A stretch of DNA of 64,000 nt. Origin: Setophaga petechia (lineage: Eukaryota > Chordata > Aves > Passeriformes > Parulidae). The translations under genes and the position numbers were made by a program. Under the pieces are notes generated by a model that ran no database searches, had not been told where the DNA came from, and worked only from the letters and a program-made list of their open reading frames with translations. The DNA is taken from positions 1,185,501 through 1,249,500 of the forward strand of contig JANCRA010000120.1 in assembly GCA_024362935.1 (NCBI GenBank), given 5' to 3'. Shown piece after piece: positions 8,236-22,175 of this stretch (position 1 is the stretch's first letter; the number at the start of each line of letters is the position of its first letter).

Positions 8236-11200
8236 CCGTGCACTGAACAGCTAATTGCTACACAGAACTGGGATTGTGTTAGCAGCTTGCAAAGTGCTAG
8301 AAAACAGTACTTTCCCACTCTCTTGCCTTTCCCTTCACATTAATACTTGAAAGGAAGGCATCTTAAACAACTTTCTTTTTCTTGTGTCAAAAAACTCTGC
8401 AGCCCTCTCTGCAACATCTACAACACGATGGAAGTTGTTTAGTGAGCAGGAAGGTTTTTTCCTTGCGAGACATAGTGAAAAAGCTTTTTCCTTAGATGTA
8501 GGTAAAAAGAAACACTTCCTGCAGTGCACTGAACAGCTAACTGCTACACAGCACTAGGACTGTGTTAGCAGCTTGCAAAGTGCTAGAAAACAGTACTTTC
8601 CCACTCTCTTGCCTTTCCCTACACATTAATACTTGAAAGGAAGGCGTCTTAGACAACTTTCTTTTTCTTGTTACAGAACACACTGCAGCCCTCTGTGCAA
8701 CTTCTAGAACACGATAGGAGATGTTTAGTGAGCAGGAAGGTTTTCTCCTTGCGAGACAGATTGAAAAAGCTATTTGCTTAGATGTAGGTGACAAGAAACA
8801 CTTACTGCAGTGCAGTGACAAGTTAATTGGTACACAGCACTGGGATTGTGTTAGCAGCTCTCAAAGTGATAGAAAACAGTACTTTCCCACTCTCTTGCCT
8901 TTCCCTTCACATTAATACTTGAAAGGAAGGCATCTTAGACAACTTTCTTTTTCTTGTGTCAAAAGACTCTGCAGCCTTCTGTGCAACTTCTAGAACACGA
9001 TAGGAGATGTTTAGTGAGCAGGAAGGTTTTCTTCCTGCGAGACATACTGAAAAAGCTATTTGCTTAGATGTAGGTGACAAGAAACACTTACTGCACTGCG
9101 CTGAAAAGCTAACTGCTCCACAGCACTAGTACTCTGTTAGCAGCTTGCAAAGTGCTAGAAAACAGTACTTTCCCACTCTCTTGCCTTTCCCTTCACATTA
9201 ATACTTGAAAGAAAGGCGTCTTAGACAACTTTGTTTTACATTTTGCAAAACACACTGCAGCCCTCTGTGCAACTTCTACAACACGGTGGAAGTTGTTTAG
9301 TGAGCAGCAACGTTTTCCCCTTGCGAGACAAAGTGAAAAAGCTATTTGCTCAGATGTAGGTATCAAGAAACACTTACTGCCGTGCACTGACAAGCTAATT
9401 GCTACACAGCACTGCGATTGTGTTAGCAGCTTGCAAAGTGCTAGAAAACAGTACTTTCCCACTCTCTTGCCTTTCCCTTCACATTAATACTTGAAAGGAA
9501 GGCATCTTAGACAACTTTCTTTTTCTTGTTACACAACACACTGCAGCCCTCTGTGGAACTTCTAGAACACGATAGGAGATGTTTAGTGAGCAAGAAGGTT
9601 TTCTCCTTGGCAGACATAGTGAAAAAGCTATTTGCTTAGATGTAGGTGACAAGAAACACTTACTGCAGTGCATTCAAAAGCTAACTGCTACACAGCACTG
9701 GGATTGTGTTAGCAGCCTGCAAAGTGCTAGAAAACAGTACTTTCCCACTCTCTTGCCTTTCCCTTCACGTTAATACTTGAAAGGAAGGCATCTTAGACAA
9801 CTTTCTTTTTCTTGTGTCAAAAAACTCTGCAGCCCTCTCTGCAACATCTACAACACGATGAAAGTTGTTTAGTGAGCAGGAAGGTTTTCTCCTTGCGAGA
9901 CATAGTGAAAAAGCTTTTTGCTTAGATGTAGGTGACAAGAAACACTTACTGCAGTGCACTGAACAGCTAATTGCTACACAGAACTGGGATTGTGTTAGCA
10001 GCTTGCAAAGTGCTAGAAAACAGTACTTTCCCACTCTCTTGCCTTTCCCTTCACATTAATACTTGAAAGGAAGGCGTCTTAGACAACTTTGTTTTACATT
10101 TTGCAAAACACACTGCAGCCCTCTGTGCAACTTCTACAACACGATGGAAGTTGTTTAGTGAGCAGCAACGTTTTCCCCTTGCGAGACAAAGTGAAAAAGC
10201 TATTTGCTCAGATGTAGGTGACAAGAAACACTTACTGCAGTGCAGTGACAAGTTAATTGGTACACAGCACTGGGATTGTGTTAGCAGCTCTCAAAGTGCT
10301 AGAAAACAGTACTTTCCCACTCTCTTGCCTTTCCCTTCACATTAATACTTGAAAGGAAGGCATCTTAGACAACTTTCTTTTTCTTGTTACAGAACACACA
10401 GCAGCCCTCTGTTCAACTTCTAGAACACGATAGGAGATGTTTAGTGAGCAAGAAGGTGTTCTCCTTGGGAGACATAGTGAAAAAGCTATTTGCTTAGATG
10501 TAGGTGACAAGAAACACTTACTGCAGTGCACTGAAAAGCTAACTGCTACACAGCACTGGGATTGTGTTAGCAGCCTGCAAAGTGCTAGAAAACAGTACTT
10601 TCCCACTCTCTTGCCTTTCCCTTCACATTAATACTTGAAAGGAAGGCATCTTAGAAACTTTCTTTTTCTTGTGTCAAAAAACTCTGCAGCCCTCTCTGCA
10701 ACATCTACATCACGATGGAATTTGTTTAGTGAGCAGGAAGGTTTTCTCCTTGCGGGACATAGTGAAAAAGCTTTTTGCTTAGATGTAGGAGACAAGAAAC
10801 ACTTACTGCAGTGCACTGAACAGCTAACTGCTACACAGCACTAGGACTGTGTTAGCAGCTTGCAAAGTGCTAGAAAACAGTACTTTCCCACTCTCTTGCC
10901 TTTCCCTTCGCATTAATACTTGAAAGGAAGGCGTCTTAGACAACTTTCTTTTTCTTGTTACAGAACACACTGCAGCCTTCTGTGCAACTTCTAGAACACG
11001 ATAGGAGATGTTTAGTGAGCAGGAAGGTTTTCTCCTTGCGAGACATAGTGAAAAAGCTATTTGCTTAGATGTAGGTGACAAGAAACACTTACTGCAGTGG
11101 ACTGAAAAGCTTACTGCTACACAACACTGCGATTGTGTTAGCAGCCTGCAAAGTGCTAGAAAACAGTACTTTCCCACTCTCTTGCCTTTCCCTTCACATT

Positions 11201-13380
11201 AATACTTGAAAGGAAGGCATCTTAGACAACTTTCTTTTTCTTGTGTCAAAAAACTCTGCAGCCCTCTCTGCAACATCTACAACACAATGGAAGTTGCTAA
11301 GTGAGCAGGAAGGTTTTCTCCTTGCGGGACATAGTGAAAAAGCTATTTGCTCAGATGTAGGTATCAAGAAACACTTACTGCAGTGCACTGAACAGCTAAT
11401 TGCTACACAGAACTGGGATTGTGTTAGCAGCTTGCAAAGTGCTAGAAAACAGTACTTTCCCACTCTCTTGCCTTTCCCTTCACATTAATACTTGAAAGGA
11501 AGGCGTCTTAGACAACTTTGTTTTACATTTTGCAAAACACACTGCAGCCCTCTGTGCAACTTCTACAACACGATGGAAGTTGTTTAGTGAGCAGCAACGT
11601 TTTCCCCTTGCGAGCAAAGTGAAAAAGCTATTTGCTCAGATGTAGGTGACAAGAAACACTTACTGCAGTGCAGTGACAAGTTAATTGGTACACAGCACTG
11701 GGATTGTGTTAGCAGCTCTCAAAGTGCTAGAAAACAGTACTTTCCCACTCTCTTGCCTTTCCCTTCACATTAATACTTGAAAGGAAGGCGTCTTAGACAA
11801 CTTTCTTTTACATTTTGCAAAACACACTGCAGCCCTCTGTGCAACTTGTAGAACACGATAGGAAATGTTTAGTGAGCAAGAAGGTTTTCTCCTTGCGAGA
11901 CATAGTGAAAAAGCATTTGCTTAGATATAGGTGACAAGAAACCCTTACTCCAGTGCAGTGACAAGTTAATTGGTACACAGCACTGGGATTGTGTTAGCAG
12001 CCTGCAAAGTGCTAGAAAACAGTACTTTCCCACTCTCTTGCCTTTCCCTTCACATTAATACTTGAAAGGAAGGCGTCTTAGACAACTTTCTTTTTCTTGT
12101 GTCAAAAATCTCTGCAGCCCTCTCTGCAACATCTACAACACGATGGAAGTTGTTTAGTGCGCAGGAAGGTTTTCTCCTTGCGAGACATAGTGAAAAAGCT
12201 ATTTGCTTAGATGTAGGTGACAAGAAACACTTACTGCAGTGCACTGAAATGCTAACTGCTACACAGCACTAGTACTGTGTTAGCAGCTTGCAAAGTGCTA
12301 GAAAACAGTACTTTCCCACTCTCTTGCCTTTCCCTTCACATTAATACTTGAAAGGAAGGCGTCTTAGACAACTTTCTTTTACATTTTGCAAAACACACTG
12401 CAGCCCTCTGTGCAACTTCTATAACACGATGGAAGTTGTTTAGTGAGCAGCAACGTTTTCCCCTTGCGAGACAAAGTGAAAAAGCTATTTGCTCAGATGT
12501 AGGTATCAAGAAACACTTACTGCCGTGCACTGACAAGCTAATTGCTACAGAGCGCTGCGATTGTGTTAGCAGCTTGCAAAGTGCTAGAAAACAGTACTTT
12601 CCCACTCTCTTGCCTTTCCCTTCACATTAATACTTGAAAGGAAGGCGTCTTAGACAACTTTCTTTTTCTTGCTGCAAAACACACTGCAGCCCTCTGTGCA
12701 ACTTCTAGAACACGATAGGAGATGTTTAGTGAGCAGGAAGGTTTTCTCCTTGCGGGACATAGTGAAAAAGCTATTTGCTTAGATGTTGGTGACAAGAAAC
12801 ACTTACTGCAGTGCACTGAAGAGCTAACTGCTACACAGCACTGCGATTGTGTTAGCAGCCTGCAAAGTGCTAGAAAACAGTACTTTCCCACTCTCTTGCC
12901 TTTCCCTTCACATTAATACTTGAAAGGAAGGCATCTTAGACAACTTTCTTTTTCTTGTGTCAAAAAACTCTGCAGCCCTCTCTGCATTATCTACAACACG
13001 ATGGAAGTTGTTTAGTGAGCAGGAAGGTTTTCTCCTTGCGGGACATAGTGAAAAAGCTTTTTGCTTAGATGTAGGAGACAAGAAACACTTACTGCAGTGC
13101 ACTGAACAGCTAACTGCTACACAGCACTAGGACTGTGTTAGCAGCTTGCAAAGTGCTAGAAAACAGTACTTTCCCACTCTCTTGCCTTTCCCTTCACATT
13201 AATACTTGAAAGGAAGGCGTCTTAGACAACTTTCTTTTACATTTTGCAAAACACACTGCAGCCATCTGTGCAACTTCTACAACACGATGGAAGTTGTTTA
13301 GTGAGCAGCAACGTTTTCCCCTTGCGAGACAAAGTGAAAAAGCTTTTTGCTCAGATGTAGGTGACAAGAAACACTTACTG
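8236..13380. repeat. 18-mer higher-order repeat, copy A (5,145 bp)
   Basis: Eighteen monomers recur at an offset of exactly 5,145 bp; 18 x 286 minus three single-base deletions gives this number. Marker units include one with acatactgaaaaag and cttcctgcg (near 9030), one with acacggtgg (9285-9293), one with ctgtggaac (9550), and one with cttagaaactttc (10651). Each has its partner 5,145 bp later. Differences are scattered single bases, such as cttggcagac at 9606 against cttgggagac at 14751 and cactgggattg at 10554 against gactgcgattg at 15699. Confidence 0.9.
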
Positions 13381-16300
13381 CCGTGCACTGAACAGCTAAT
13401 TGCTACACAGAACTGGGATTGTGTTAGCAGCTTGCAAAGTGCTAGAAAACAGTACTTTCCCACTCTCTTGCCTTTCCCTTCACATTAATACTTGAAAGGA
13501 AGGCATCTTAAACAACTTTCTTTTTCTTGTGTCAAAAAACTCTGCAGCCCTCTCTGCAACATCTACAACACGATGGAAGTTGTTTAGTGAGCAGGAAGGT
13601 TTTTTCCTTGCGAGACATAGTGAAAAAGCTTTTTCCTTAGATGTAGGTAAAAAGAAACACTTCCTGCAGTGCACTGAACAGCTAACTGCTACACAGCACT
13701 AGGACTGTGTTAGCAGCTTGCAAAGTGCTAGAAAACAGTACTTTCCCACTCTCTTGCCTTTCCCTACACATTAATACTTGAAAGGAAGGCGTCTTAGACA
13801 ACTTTCTTTTTCTTGTTACAGAACACACTGCAGCCCTCTGTGCAACTTCTAGAACACGATAGGAGATGTTTAGTGAGCAGGAAGGTTTTCTCCTTGCGAG
13901 ACAGATTGAAAAAGCTATTTGCTTAGATGTAGGTGACAAGAAACACTTACTGCAGTGCAGTGACAAGTTAATTGGTACACAGCACTGGGATTGTGTTAGC
14001 AGCTCTCAAAGTGATAGAAAACAGTACTTTCCCACTCTCTTGCCTTTCCCTTCACATTAATACTTGAAAGGAAGGCATCTTAGACAACTTTCTTTTTCTT
14101 GTGTCAAAAGACTCTGCAGCCTTCTGTGCAACTTCTAGAACACGATAGGAGATGTTTAGTGAGCAGGAAGGTTTTCTTCCTGCGAGACATACTGAAAAAG
14201 CTATTTGCTTAGATGTAGGTGACAAGAAACACTTACTGCACTGCGCTGAAAAGCTAACTGCTCCACAGCACTAGTACTCTGTTAGCAGCTTGCAAAGTGC
14301 TAGAAAACAGTACTTTCCCACTCTCTTGCCTTTCCCTTCACATTAATACTTGAAAGAAAGGCGTCTTAGACAACTTTGTTTTACATTTTGCAAAACACAC
14401 TGCAGCCCTCTGTGCAACTTCTACAACACGGTGGAAGTTGTTTAGTGAGCAGCAACGTTTTCCCCTTGCGAGACAAAGTGAAAAAGCTATTTGCTCAGAT
14501 GTAGGTATCAAGAAACACTTACTGCCGTGCACTGACAAGCTAATTGCTACACAGCACTGCGATTGTGTTAGCAGCTTGCAAAGTGCTAGAAAACAGTACT
14601 TTCCCACTCTCTTGCCTTTCCCTTCACATTAATACTTGAAAGGAAGGCATCTTAGACAACTTTCTTTTTCTTGTTACACAACACACTGCAGCCCTCTGTG
14701 GAACTTCTAGAACACGATAGGAGATGTTTAGTGAGCAAGAAGGTTTTCTCCTTGGGAGACATAGTGAAAAAGCTATTTGCTTAGATGTAGGTGACAAGAA
14801 ACACTTACTGCAGTGCATTCAAAAGCTAACTGCTACACAGCACTGGGATTGTGTTAGCAGCCTGCAAAGTGCTAGAAAACAGTACTTTCCCACTCTCTTG
14901 CCTTTCCCTTCACGTTAATACTTGAAAGGAAGGCATCTTAGACAACTTTCTTTTTCTTGTGTCAAAAAACTCTGCAGCCCTCTCTGCAACATCTACAACA
15001 CGATGAAAGTTGTTTAGTGAGCAGGAAGGTTTTCTCCTTGCGAGACATAGTGAAAAAGCTTTTTGCTTAGATGTAGGTGACAAGAAACACTTACTGCAGT
15101 GCACTGAACAGCTAATTGCTACACAGAACTGGGATTGTGTTAGCAGCTTGCAAAGTGCTAGAAAACAGTACTTTCCCACTCTCTTGCCTTTCCCTTCACA
15201 TTAATACTTGAAAGGAAGGCGTCTTAGACAACTTTGTTTTACATTTTGCAAAACACACTGCAGCCCTCTGTGCAACTTCTACAACACGATGGAAGTTGTT
15301 TAGTGAGCAGCAACGTTTTCCCCTTGCGAGACAAAGTGAAAAAGCTATTTGCTCAGATGTAGGTGACAAGAAACACTTACTGCAGTGCAGTGACAAGTTA
15401 ATTGGTACACAGCACTGGGATTGTGTTAGCAGCTCTCAAAGTGCTAGAAAACAGTACTTTCCCACTCTCTTGCCTTTCCCTTCACATTAATACTTGAAAG
15501 GAAGGCATCTTAGACAACTTTCTTTTTCTTGTTACAGAACACACAGCAGCCCTCTGTTCAACTTCTAGAACACGATAGGAGATGTTTAGTGAGCAAGAAG
15601 GTGTTCTCCTTGGGAGACATAGTGAAAAAGCTATTTGCTTAGATGTAGGTGACAAGAAACACTTACTGCAGTGCACTGAAAAGCTAACTGCTACACAGGA
15701 CTGCGATTGTGTTAGCAGCCTGCAAAGTGCTAGAAAACAGTACTTTCCCACTCTCTTGCCTTTCCCTTCACATTAATACTTGAAAGGAAGGCATCTTAGA
15801 AACTTTCTTTTTCTTGTGTCAAAAAACTCTGCAGCCCTCTCTGCAACATCTACATCACGATGGAATTTGTTTAGTGAGCAGGAAGGTTTTCTCCTTGCGG
15901 GACATAGTGAAAAAGCTTTTTGCTTAGATGTAGGAGACAAGAAACACTTACTGCAGTGCACTGAACAGCTAACTGCTACACAGCACTAGGACTGTGTTAG
16001 CAGCTTGCAAAGTGCTAGAAAACAGTACTTTCCCACTCTCTTGCCTTTCCCTTCGCATTAATACTTGAAAGGAAGGCGTCTTAGACAACTTTCTTTTTCT
16101 TGTTACAGAACACACTGCAGCCTTCTGTGCAACTTCTAGAACACGATAGGAGATGTTTAGTGAGCAGGAAGGTTTTCTCCTTGCGAGACATAGTGAAAAA
16201 GCTATTTGCTTAGATGTAGGTGACAAGAAACACTTACTGCAGTGGACTGAAAAGCTTACTGCTACACAACACTGCGATTGTGTTAGCAGCCTGCAAAGTG

Positions 16301-18525
16301 CTAGAAAACAGTACTTTCCCACTCTCTTGCCTTTCCCTTCACATTAATACTTGAAAGGAAGGCATCTTAGACAACTTTCTTTTTCTTGTGTCAAAAAACT
16401 CTGCAGCCCTCTCTGCAACATCTACAACACAATGGAAGTTGCTAAGTGAGCAGGAAGGTTTTCTCCTTGCGGGACATAGTGAAAAAGCTATTTGCTCAGA
16501 TGTAGGTATCAAGAAACACTTACTGCAGTGCACTGAACAGCTAATTGCTACACAGAACTGGGATTGTGTTAGCAGCTTGCAAAGTGCTAGAAAACAGTAC
16601 TTTCCCACTCTCTTGCCTTTCCCTTCACATTAATACTTGAAAGGAAGGCGTCTTAGACAACTTTCTTTTACATTTTGCAAAACACACTGCAGCCCTCTGT
16701 GCAACTTCTACAACACGATGGAAGTTGTTTAGTGAGCAGCAACGTTTTCCCCTTGCGAGCAAAGTGAAAAAGCTATTTGCTCAGATGTAGGTGACAAGAA
16801 ACACTTACTGCAGTGCAGTGACAAGTTAATTGGTACACAGCACTGGGATTGTGTTAGCAGCTCTCAAAGTGCTAGAAAACAGTACTTTCCCACTCTCTTG
16901 CCTTTCCCTTCACATTAATACTTGAAAGGAAGGCGTCTTAGACAACTTTCTTTTTCTTGTGTCAAAAAACTCTGCAGCCCTCTGTGCAACTTGTAGAACA
17001 CGATAGGAAATGTTTAGTGAGCAAGAAGGTTTTCTCCTTGCGAGACATAGTGAAAAAGCATTTGCTTAGATATAGGTGACAAGAAACCCTTACTCCAGTG
17101 CAGTGACAAGTTAATTGGTACACAGCACTGGGATTGTGTTAGCAGCCTGCAAAGTGCTAGAAAACAGTACTTTCCCACTCTCTTGCCTTTCCCTTCACAT
17201 TAATACTTGAAAGGAAGGCGTCTTAGACAACTTTCTTTTTCTTGTGTCAAAAATCTCTGCAGCCCTCTCTGCAACATCTACAACACGATGGAAGTTGTTT
17301 AGTGCGCAGGAAGGTTTTCTCCTTGCGAGACATAGTGAAAAAGCTATTTGCTTAGATGTAGGTGACAAGAAACACTTACTGCAGTGCACTGAAATGCTAA
17401 CTGCTACACAGCACTAGTACTGTGTTAGCAGCTTGCAAAGTGCTAGAAAACAGTACTTTCCCACTCTCTTGCCTTTCCCTTCACATTAATACTTGAAAGG
17501 AAGGCGTCTTAGACAACTTTCTTTTACATTTTGCAAAACACACTGCAGCCCTCTGTGCAACTTCTACAACACGATGGAAGTTGTTTAGTGAGCAGCAACG
17601 TTTTCCCCTTGCGAGACAAAGTGAAAAAGCTATTTGCTCAGATGTAGGTATCAAGAAACACTTACTGCCGTGCACTGACAAGCTAATTGCTACAGAGCGC
17701 TGCGATTGTGTTAGCAGCTTGCAAAGTGCTAGAAAACAGTACTTTCCCACTCTCTTGCCTTTCCCTTCACATTAATACTTGAAAGGAAGGCGTCTTAGAC
17801 AACTTTCTTTTTCTTGCTGCAAAACACACTGCAGCCCTCTGTGCAACTTCTACAACACGATAGGAGATGTTTAGTGAGCAGGAAGGTTTTCTCCTTGCGG
17901 GACATAGTGAAAAAGCTATTTGCTTAGATGTTGGTGACAAGAAACACTTACTGCAGTGCACTGAAGAGCTAACTGCTACACAGCACTGCGATTGTGTTAG
18001 CAGCCTGCAAAGTGCTAGAAAACAGTACTTTCCCACTCTCTTGCCTTTCCCTTCACATTAATACTTGAAAGGAAGGCATCTTAGACAACTTTCTTTTTCT
18101 TGTGTCAAAAAACTCTGCAGCCCTCTCTGCATTATCTACAACACGATGGAAGTTGTTTAGTGAGCAGGAAGGTTTTCTCCTTGCGGGACATAGTGAAAAA
18201 GCTTTTTGCTTAGATGTAGGAGACAAGAAACACTTACTGCAGTGCACTGAACAGCTAACTGCTACACAGCACTAGGACTGTGTTAGCAGCTTGCAAAGTG
18301 CTAGAAAACAGTACTTTCCCACTCTCTTGCCTTTCCCTTCACATTAATACTTGAAAGGAAGGCGTCTTAGACAACTTTCTTTTACATTTTGCAAAACACA
18401 CTGCAGCCATCTGTGCAACTTCTACAACACGATGGAAGTTGTTTAGTGAGCAGCAACGTTTTCCCCTTGCGAGACAAAGTGAAAAAGCTTTTTGCTCAGA
18501 TGTAGGTGACAAGAAACACTTACTG
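13381..18525. repeat. 18-mer higher-order repeat, copy B (5,145 bp)
   Basis: This is the second copy of the 18-mer. The junction lies in the monomer that starts at 13204. Its left part matches the unit at 18349 (gagcagcaacg, gctttttgctcag). Its right part matches the unit at 8059 (ccgtgcactgaacag, cagaactggg). The switch falls in the shared agatgtaggtgacaagaaa stretch, 13352-13380. Only an unequal exchange between mis-paired monomers in register explains such a hybrid. The copy includes the start of the 15,876-bp unit. Confidence 0.9.
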
Positions 18526-20670
18526 CAGTGCAGTGACAAGTTAATTGGTACACAGCTCTGGGATTGTGTTAGCAGCTCTCAAAGTGCTAGAAAACAGTAC
18601 TTTCCCACTCTCTTGCCTTTCCCTTCACATTAATACTTGAAAGGAAGGCGTCTTAGACAACTTTCTTTTACATTTTGCAAAACACACTGCAGCCCTCTGT
18701 GCAACTTGTAGAACACGATAGGAAATGTTTAGTGAGCAAGAAGGTTTTCTCCTTGCGAGACATAGTGAAAAAGCATTTGCTTAGATATAGGTGACAAGAA
18801 ACCCTTACTCCAGTGCAGTGACAAGTTAATTGGTACACAGCACTGGGATTGTGTTAGCAGCCTGCAAAGTGCTAGAAAACAGTACTTTCCCACTCTCTTG
18901 CCTTTCCCTTCACATTAATACTTGAAAGGAAGGCGTCTTAGACAACTTTCTTTTTCTTGTGTCAAAAATCTCTGCAGCCCTCTCTGCAACATCTACAACA
19001 CGATGGAAGTTGTTTAGTGAGCAGGAAGGTTTTCTCCGTGCGAGACATTGTGAAAAAGCTATTTGCTTAGATTTTTGTGACAAGAAACACTTACTGCAGT
19101 GCACTGAACAGCTAATTGCTACACAGCACTGGGATTGTGTTAGCAGCTTGCAAAGTGCTAGAAAACAGTACTTTCCCACTCTCTTGCCTTTCCCTTCACA
19201 TTAATACTTGACAGGAAGGCGTCTTAGACAACTTTCTTTTTCTTGTTCCAGAACACACTGCAGCCCTCTGTGCAACTTCTAGAACACGATAGGAGATGTT
19301 TAGTGAGCAGGAAGGTTTTCTCCTTGGGAGACATAGTGAAAAAGCTATTTGCTTAGATGTAGGTGACAAGAAACACTTAGTGCAGTGCATTGACAAGTTA
19401 ATTGGTACACAGCACTGGGATTGTGTTAGCAGCTCTCAAAGTGCTAGAAAACAGTACTTTCCCACTCTCTTGCCTTTCCCTACACATTAATACTTGAAAG
19501 GAAGGCATCTTAGACAACTTTTTCTTGTGTCAAAAATCTCTGCAGCCCTCTCTGCAACATCTACAACACGATGGAAGTTGTTTAGTGAGCAGGAAGGTTT
19601 TCTCCGTGCGAGACATAGTGAAAAAGCTATTTGCTTAGATGCAGGTGACAAGAATTACTTACTGCAGTGCACTGAAATGCTAACTGCTACACAGCACTAG
19701 TACTGTGTTAGCAGCTTGCAAAGTGCTAGAAAACAGTACTTTCCCACTCTCTTGCCTTTCCCTTCACATTAATACTTGAAAGGAAGGCGTCTTAGACAAC
19801 ATTGTTTTACATTTTGCAAAACACACTGCAGCCCTCTGTGCAACTTCTACAACACGATGGAAGTTGTTTAGTGAGCAGCAACGTTTTCCCCTTGCGAGAC
19901 AAAGTGAAAAAGCTATTTGCTCAGATGTAGGTATCAAGAAACACTTACTGCCGTGCACTGACAAGCTAATTGCTACACAGCACTGCGATTGTGTTAGCAG
20001 CTTGCAAAGTGCTAGAAAACAGTACTTTCCCACTCTCTTGCCTTTCCCTTCACATTAATACTTGAAAGGAAGGCGTCTTAGACAACTTTCTTTTTCTTGC
20101 TGCAAAACACACTGCAGCCCTCTGTGCAACTTCTAGAACACGATAGGAGATGTTTAGTGAGCAAGAAGGTTTTCTCCTTGCGAGATATAGTGAAAAAGCT
20201 ATTTACTTAGATGTAGGTGACAAGAAACACTTACTGCAGTGGACTGAAAAGCTAACTGCTACACAGGACTGCGATTGTGTTAGCAGCCTGCAAAGTGCTA
20301 GAAAACAGTACTTTCCCAATCTCTTGCCTTTCCCTTCACATTAATACTTGAAAGGAAGGCATCTTAGACAACTTTCTTTTTCTTGTGTCAAAAAACTCTG
20401 CAGCCCTCTCTGCAACATCTACAACACGATGGAAGTTGTTTAGTGAGCAGGAAGGTTTTCTCCTTGCGGGACATAGTGAAAAAGCTATTTGCTTAGATGT
20501 AGGTGACAAGAAACACTTACTGCAGTGCACTGAACAGCTAATTGCTACACAGAACTGGGATTGTGTTAGCAGCTTGCAAAGTGCTAGAAAACAGTACTTT
20601 CCCACTCTCTTGCCTTTCCCTTCGCATTAATACTTGAAAGGAAGGCGTCTTAGACAACTTTCTTTTTCTT
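18526..20670. repeat. Monomer run before diverged cassette 2
   Basis: Standard monomers here run in the order seen at 2937-4795, including the gatttttgtgac unit (near 19071), the ttgacagg/ttgttccag unit, the 282-bp unit with caactttttcttg (19517) and the caacattgtttt unit. One monomer, 20346-20631 (ttgtgtcaaa type), has no counterpart before cassette 1. The unit near 19500 differs from its counterpart at 3900 (gatgcagg and gaattac here). No gene is seen. Confidence 0.88.
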
Positions 20671-20721
20671 GCTGGAAAACATTCTGCAGCCCTCTGTGCA
20701 ACCTTTACAGCACGATGGAAG

Positions 20722-21928
20722 TTGTTTAATGAGCAGGAACATTTTCTCCTAGTGAGAGATAGTGAAAAAGCTTTTTGCTTAGATGTAGGTTACCACAGGC
20801 AGTTACTGCAGTGCACTGCAAAGCTAATAGATGCACAACACTGGGATTGTGTGCCCAGCTTGCAAAGTGATAGGAAACAGTACCTTTCCACTCTTCCTGC
20901 TTTTTCCATGCACATTACTATTCGAATGGAAAGAATTTTAGACAACTTTCTTTGGCTTCTTGCAAAACACTCTGCACACCTGCCTGCAATCTCTAGAAGT
21001 CGATGGGAGATATTTTCTGAACTGGCTCAGTTTCTCTTTGCAAGACATGGGGAAAAAGCAATTTGCTTAGATATAGGTGAAAAGAGGCACCTACTACAGT
21101 GCACTGCAAGCTAATTGCTGCACAACACGCAGATTGTGTAAGCAGGTTGCAAACTGATAGAAAACAGTACCTCTCCCTTCTCCTGCCTTTTCTATTCACA
21201 TTTCTATTTGAATGCAAGGCGTTTTAGACAACTTTCTTTTGCTTCTTGCAAAACACTCTGCACACCTGCCTGCAATCTCTAGAACTCGATGGGAGATGTT
21301 TTCTGAACTGGCTCAGTTTCTCCTTGCGAGACATGGGGAAAAAGCAATTTGCTTAGATGCAGGTGAAAAGAGGCACCTACTACAGTGCACTGAAAAACTA
21401 ATTGCTGCACAACTCTGGGATTGTGTAAGCAGCTTACAAACAGATAGAAAACAGCACCTTTCCACTCTCCTGCCTTTTCCATTCGCATTACTATTCGAAT
21501 GGCAGCAGTTTTGGACAACTTTCTTTTGCTTCTTGCAAAACACTCTGCACACCTCCGTGCAACTTCTAGAAAAAATGAGAGTTGTTTTCTGAACTGGTAC
21601 AGTTTCTCCTGAAGAGATATAATGCAAACGCTATTGGCTTAGATGTAGTAACAATAGGCAATTATTACAGTGCACTGCAAAGTCAATCGTAGTAGAACAC
21701 TGGGATTGTGTGTCCAGCTTGCAAACTGGTAGAAAACAGTACTGATCCGCTCTCCTGCATTTTCCCTTTCCAGGAACATTCGAATTGATGGCTTTTTTGG
21801 ACAAGTTACTTTTTCTTGTTGCAAAACACGCTGCAGAGCTGCCTGCAACCTCTAGAGCACGATGGGAGGTTTTTTGTGAACAGACACAGTTTCTCCTGGC
21901 GAGACATAATGAAAAAGCTTTTTGCTAA
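20722..21928 (+). other. Broken reading frame in diverged monomers, cassette 2
   Basis: This is the counterpart of 4847-6053. Open stretches cover 20722-21114 (130 codons) and 21212-21592 (126 codons), with the same peptides as in cassette 1. The fourth-unit frame is again broken by tga at 21743-21745 and ends at taa next to the insert. There is no evidence of present coding capacity. Confidence 0.3.
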
Positions 21929-21935
21929 GGTGTAG

Positions 21936-22135
21936 CCGGCAGGAGACGCTAAAGACCAGGAGACGGAGCACTGTGCCTTTAAGCGCCGCTTCCGGGTGTC
22001 TCTCGGCCGTAGCTGTTCTCCGGAGCACGCCGCGATCGGCGTAACGACACCAGATTCTTCGCGCCAAGAAGCGTCTTCTCCTTCTCCGGGAAACAGAGAC
22101 TGCGGCAGCTTCTGAACGGCGAACTACGAAGCGGC
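21936..22135. promoter_or_regulatory. CpG-rich 200-bp insert, copy 2 (candidate promoter)
   Basis: This matches the insert at 6061-6260 except for one base (gggaaacagag). The ETS-like site (21989-21995), the E2F-like site (22058-22067), the hairpin and the downstream gggtaagc donor-like site (GT at 22152-22153) are all intact. Confidence 0.45.
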
Positions 22136-22175
22136 ACAAAACTGGGATTGGGTAAGCAGCTTTCAAAGTGATAGA

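Larger units (their letters stand above)
20671..22175. repeat. Diverged monomer cassette 2
   Basis: This is the same five-unit cassette as at 4796, offset 15,875 bp, with the same unit lengths. It is distinguished from cassette 1 by acctttacag (cassettes 1 and 4 read acctgtacag) and by gggaaacagag in the insert (cassettes 1 and 4 read gggaaaaagag). It shares both changes with cassette 3, so 2 and 3 are the closest pair. The CpG insert lies at 21936-22135. Confidence 0.92.

Noticed and set aside
10824..11177. 117-codon minus-strand open frames spanning two monomers (also 15969-16322, 50007-50360 and 62163-62516)
   Set aside because: They arise where tag variants remove a stop in adjacent units. 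The peptides are simple continuations of the monomer antisense and match nothing I know.
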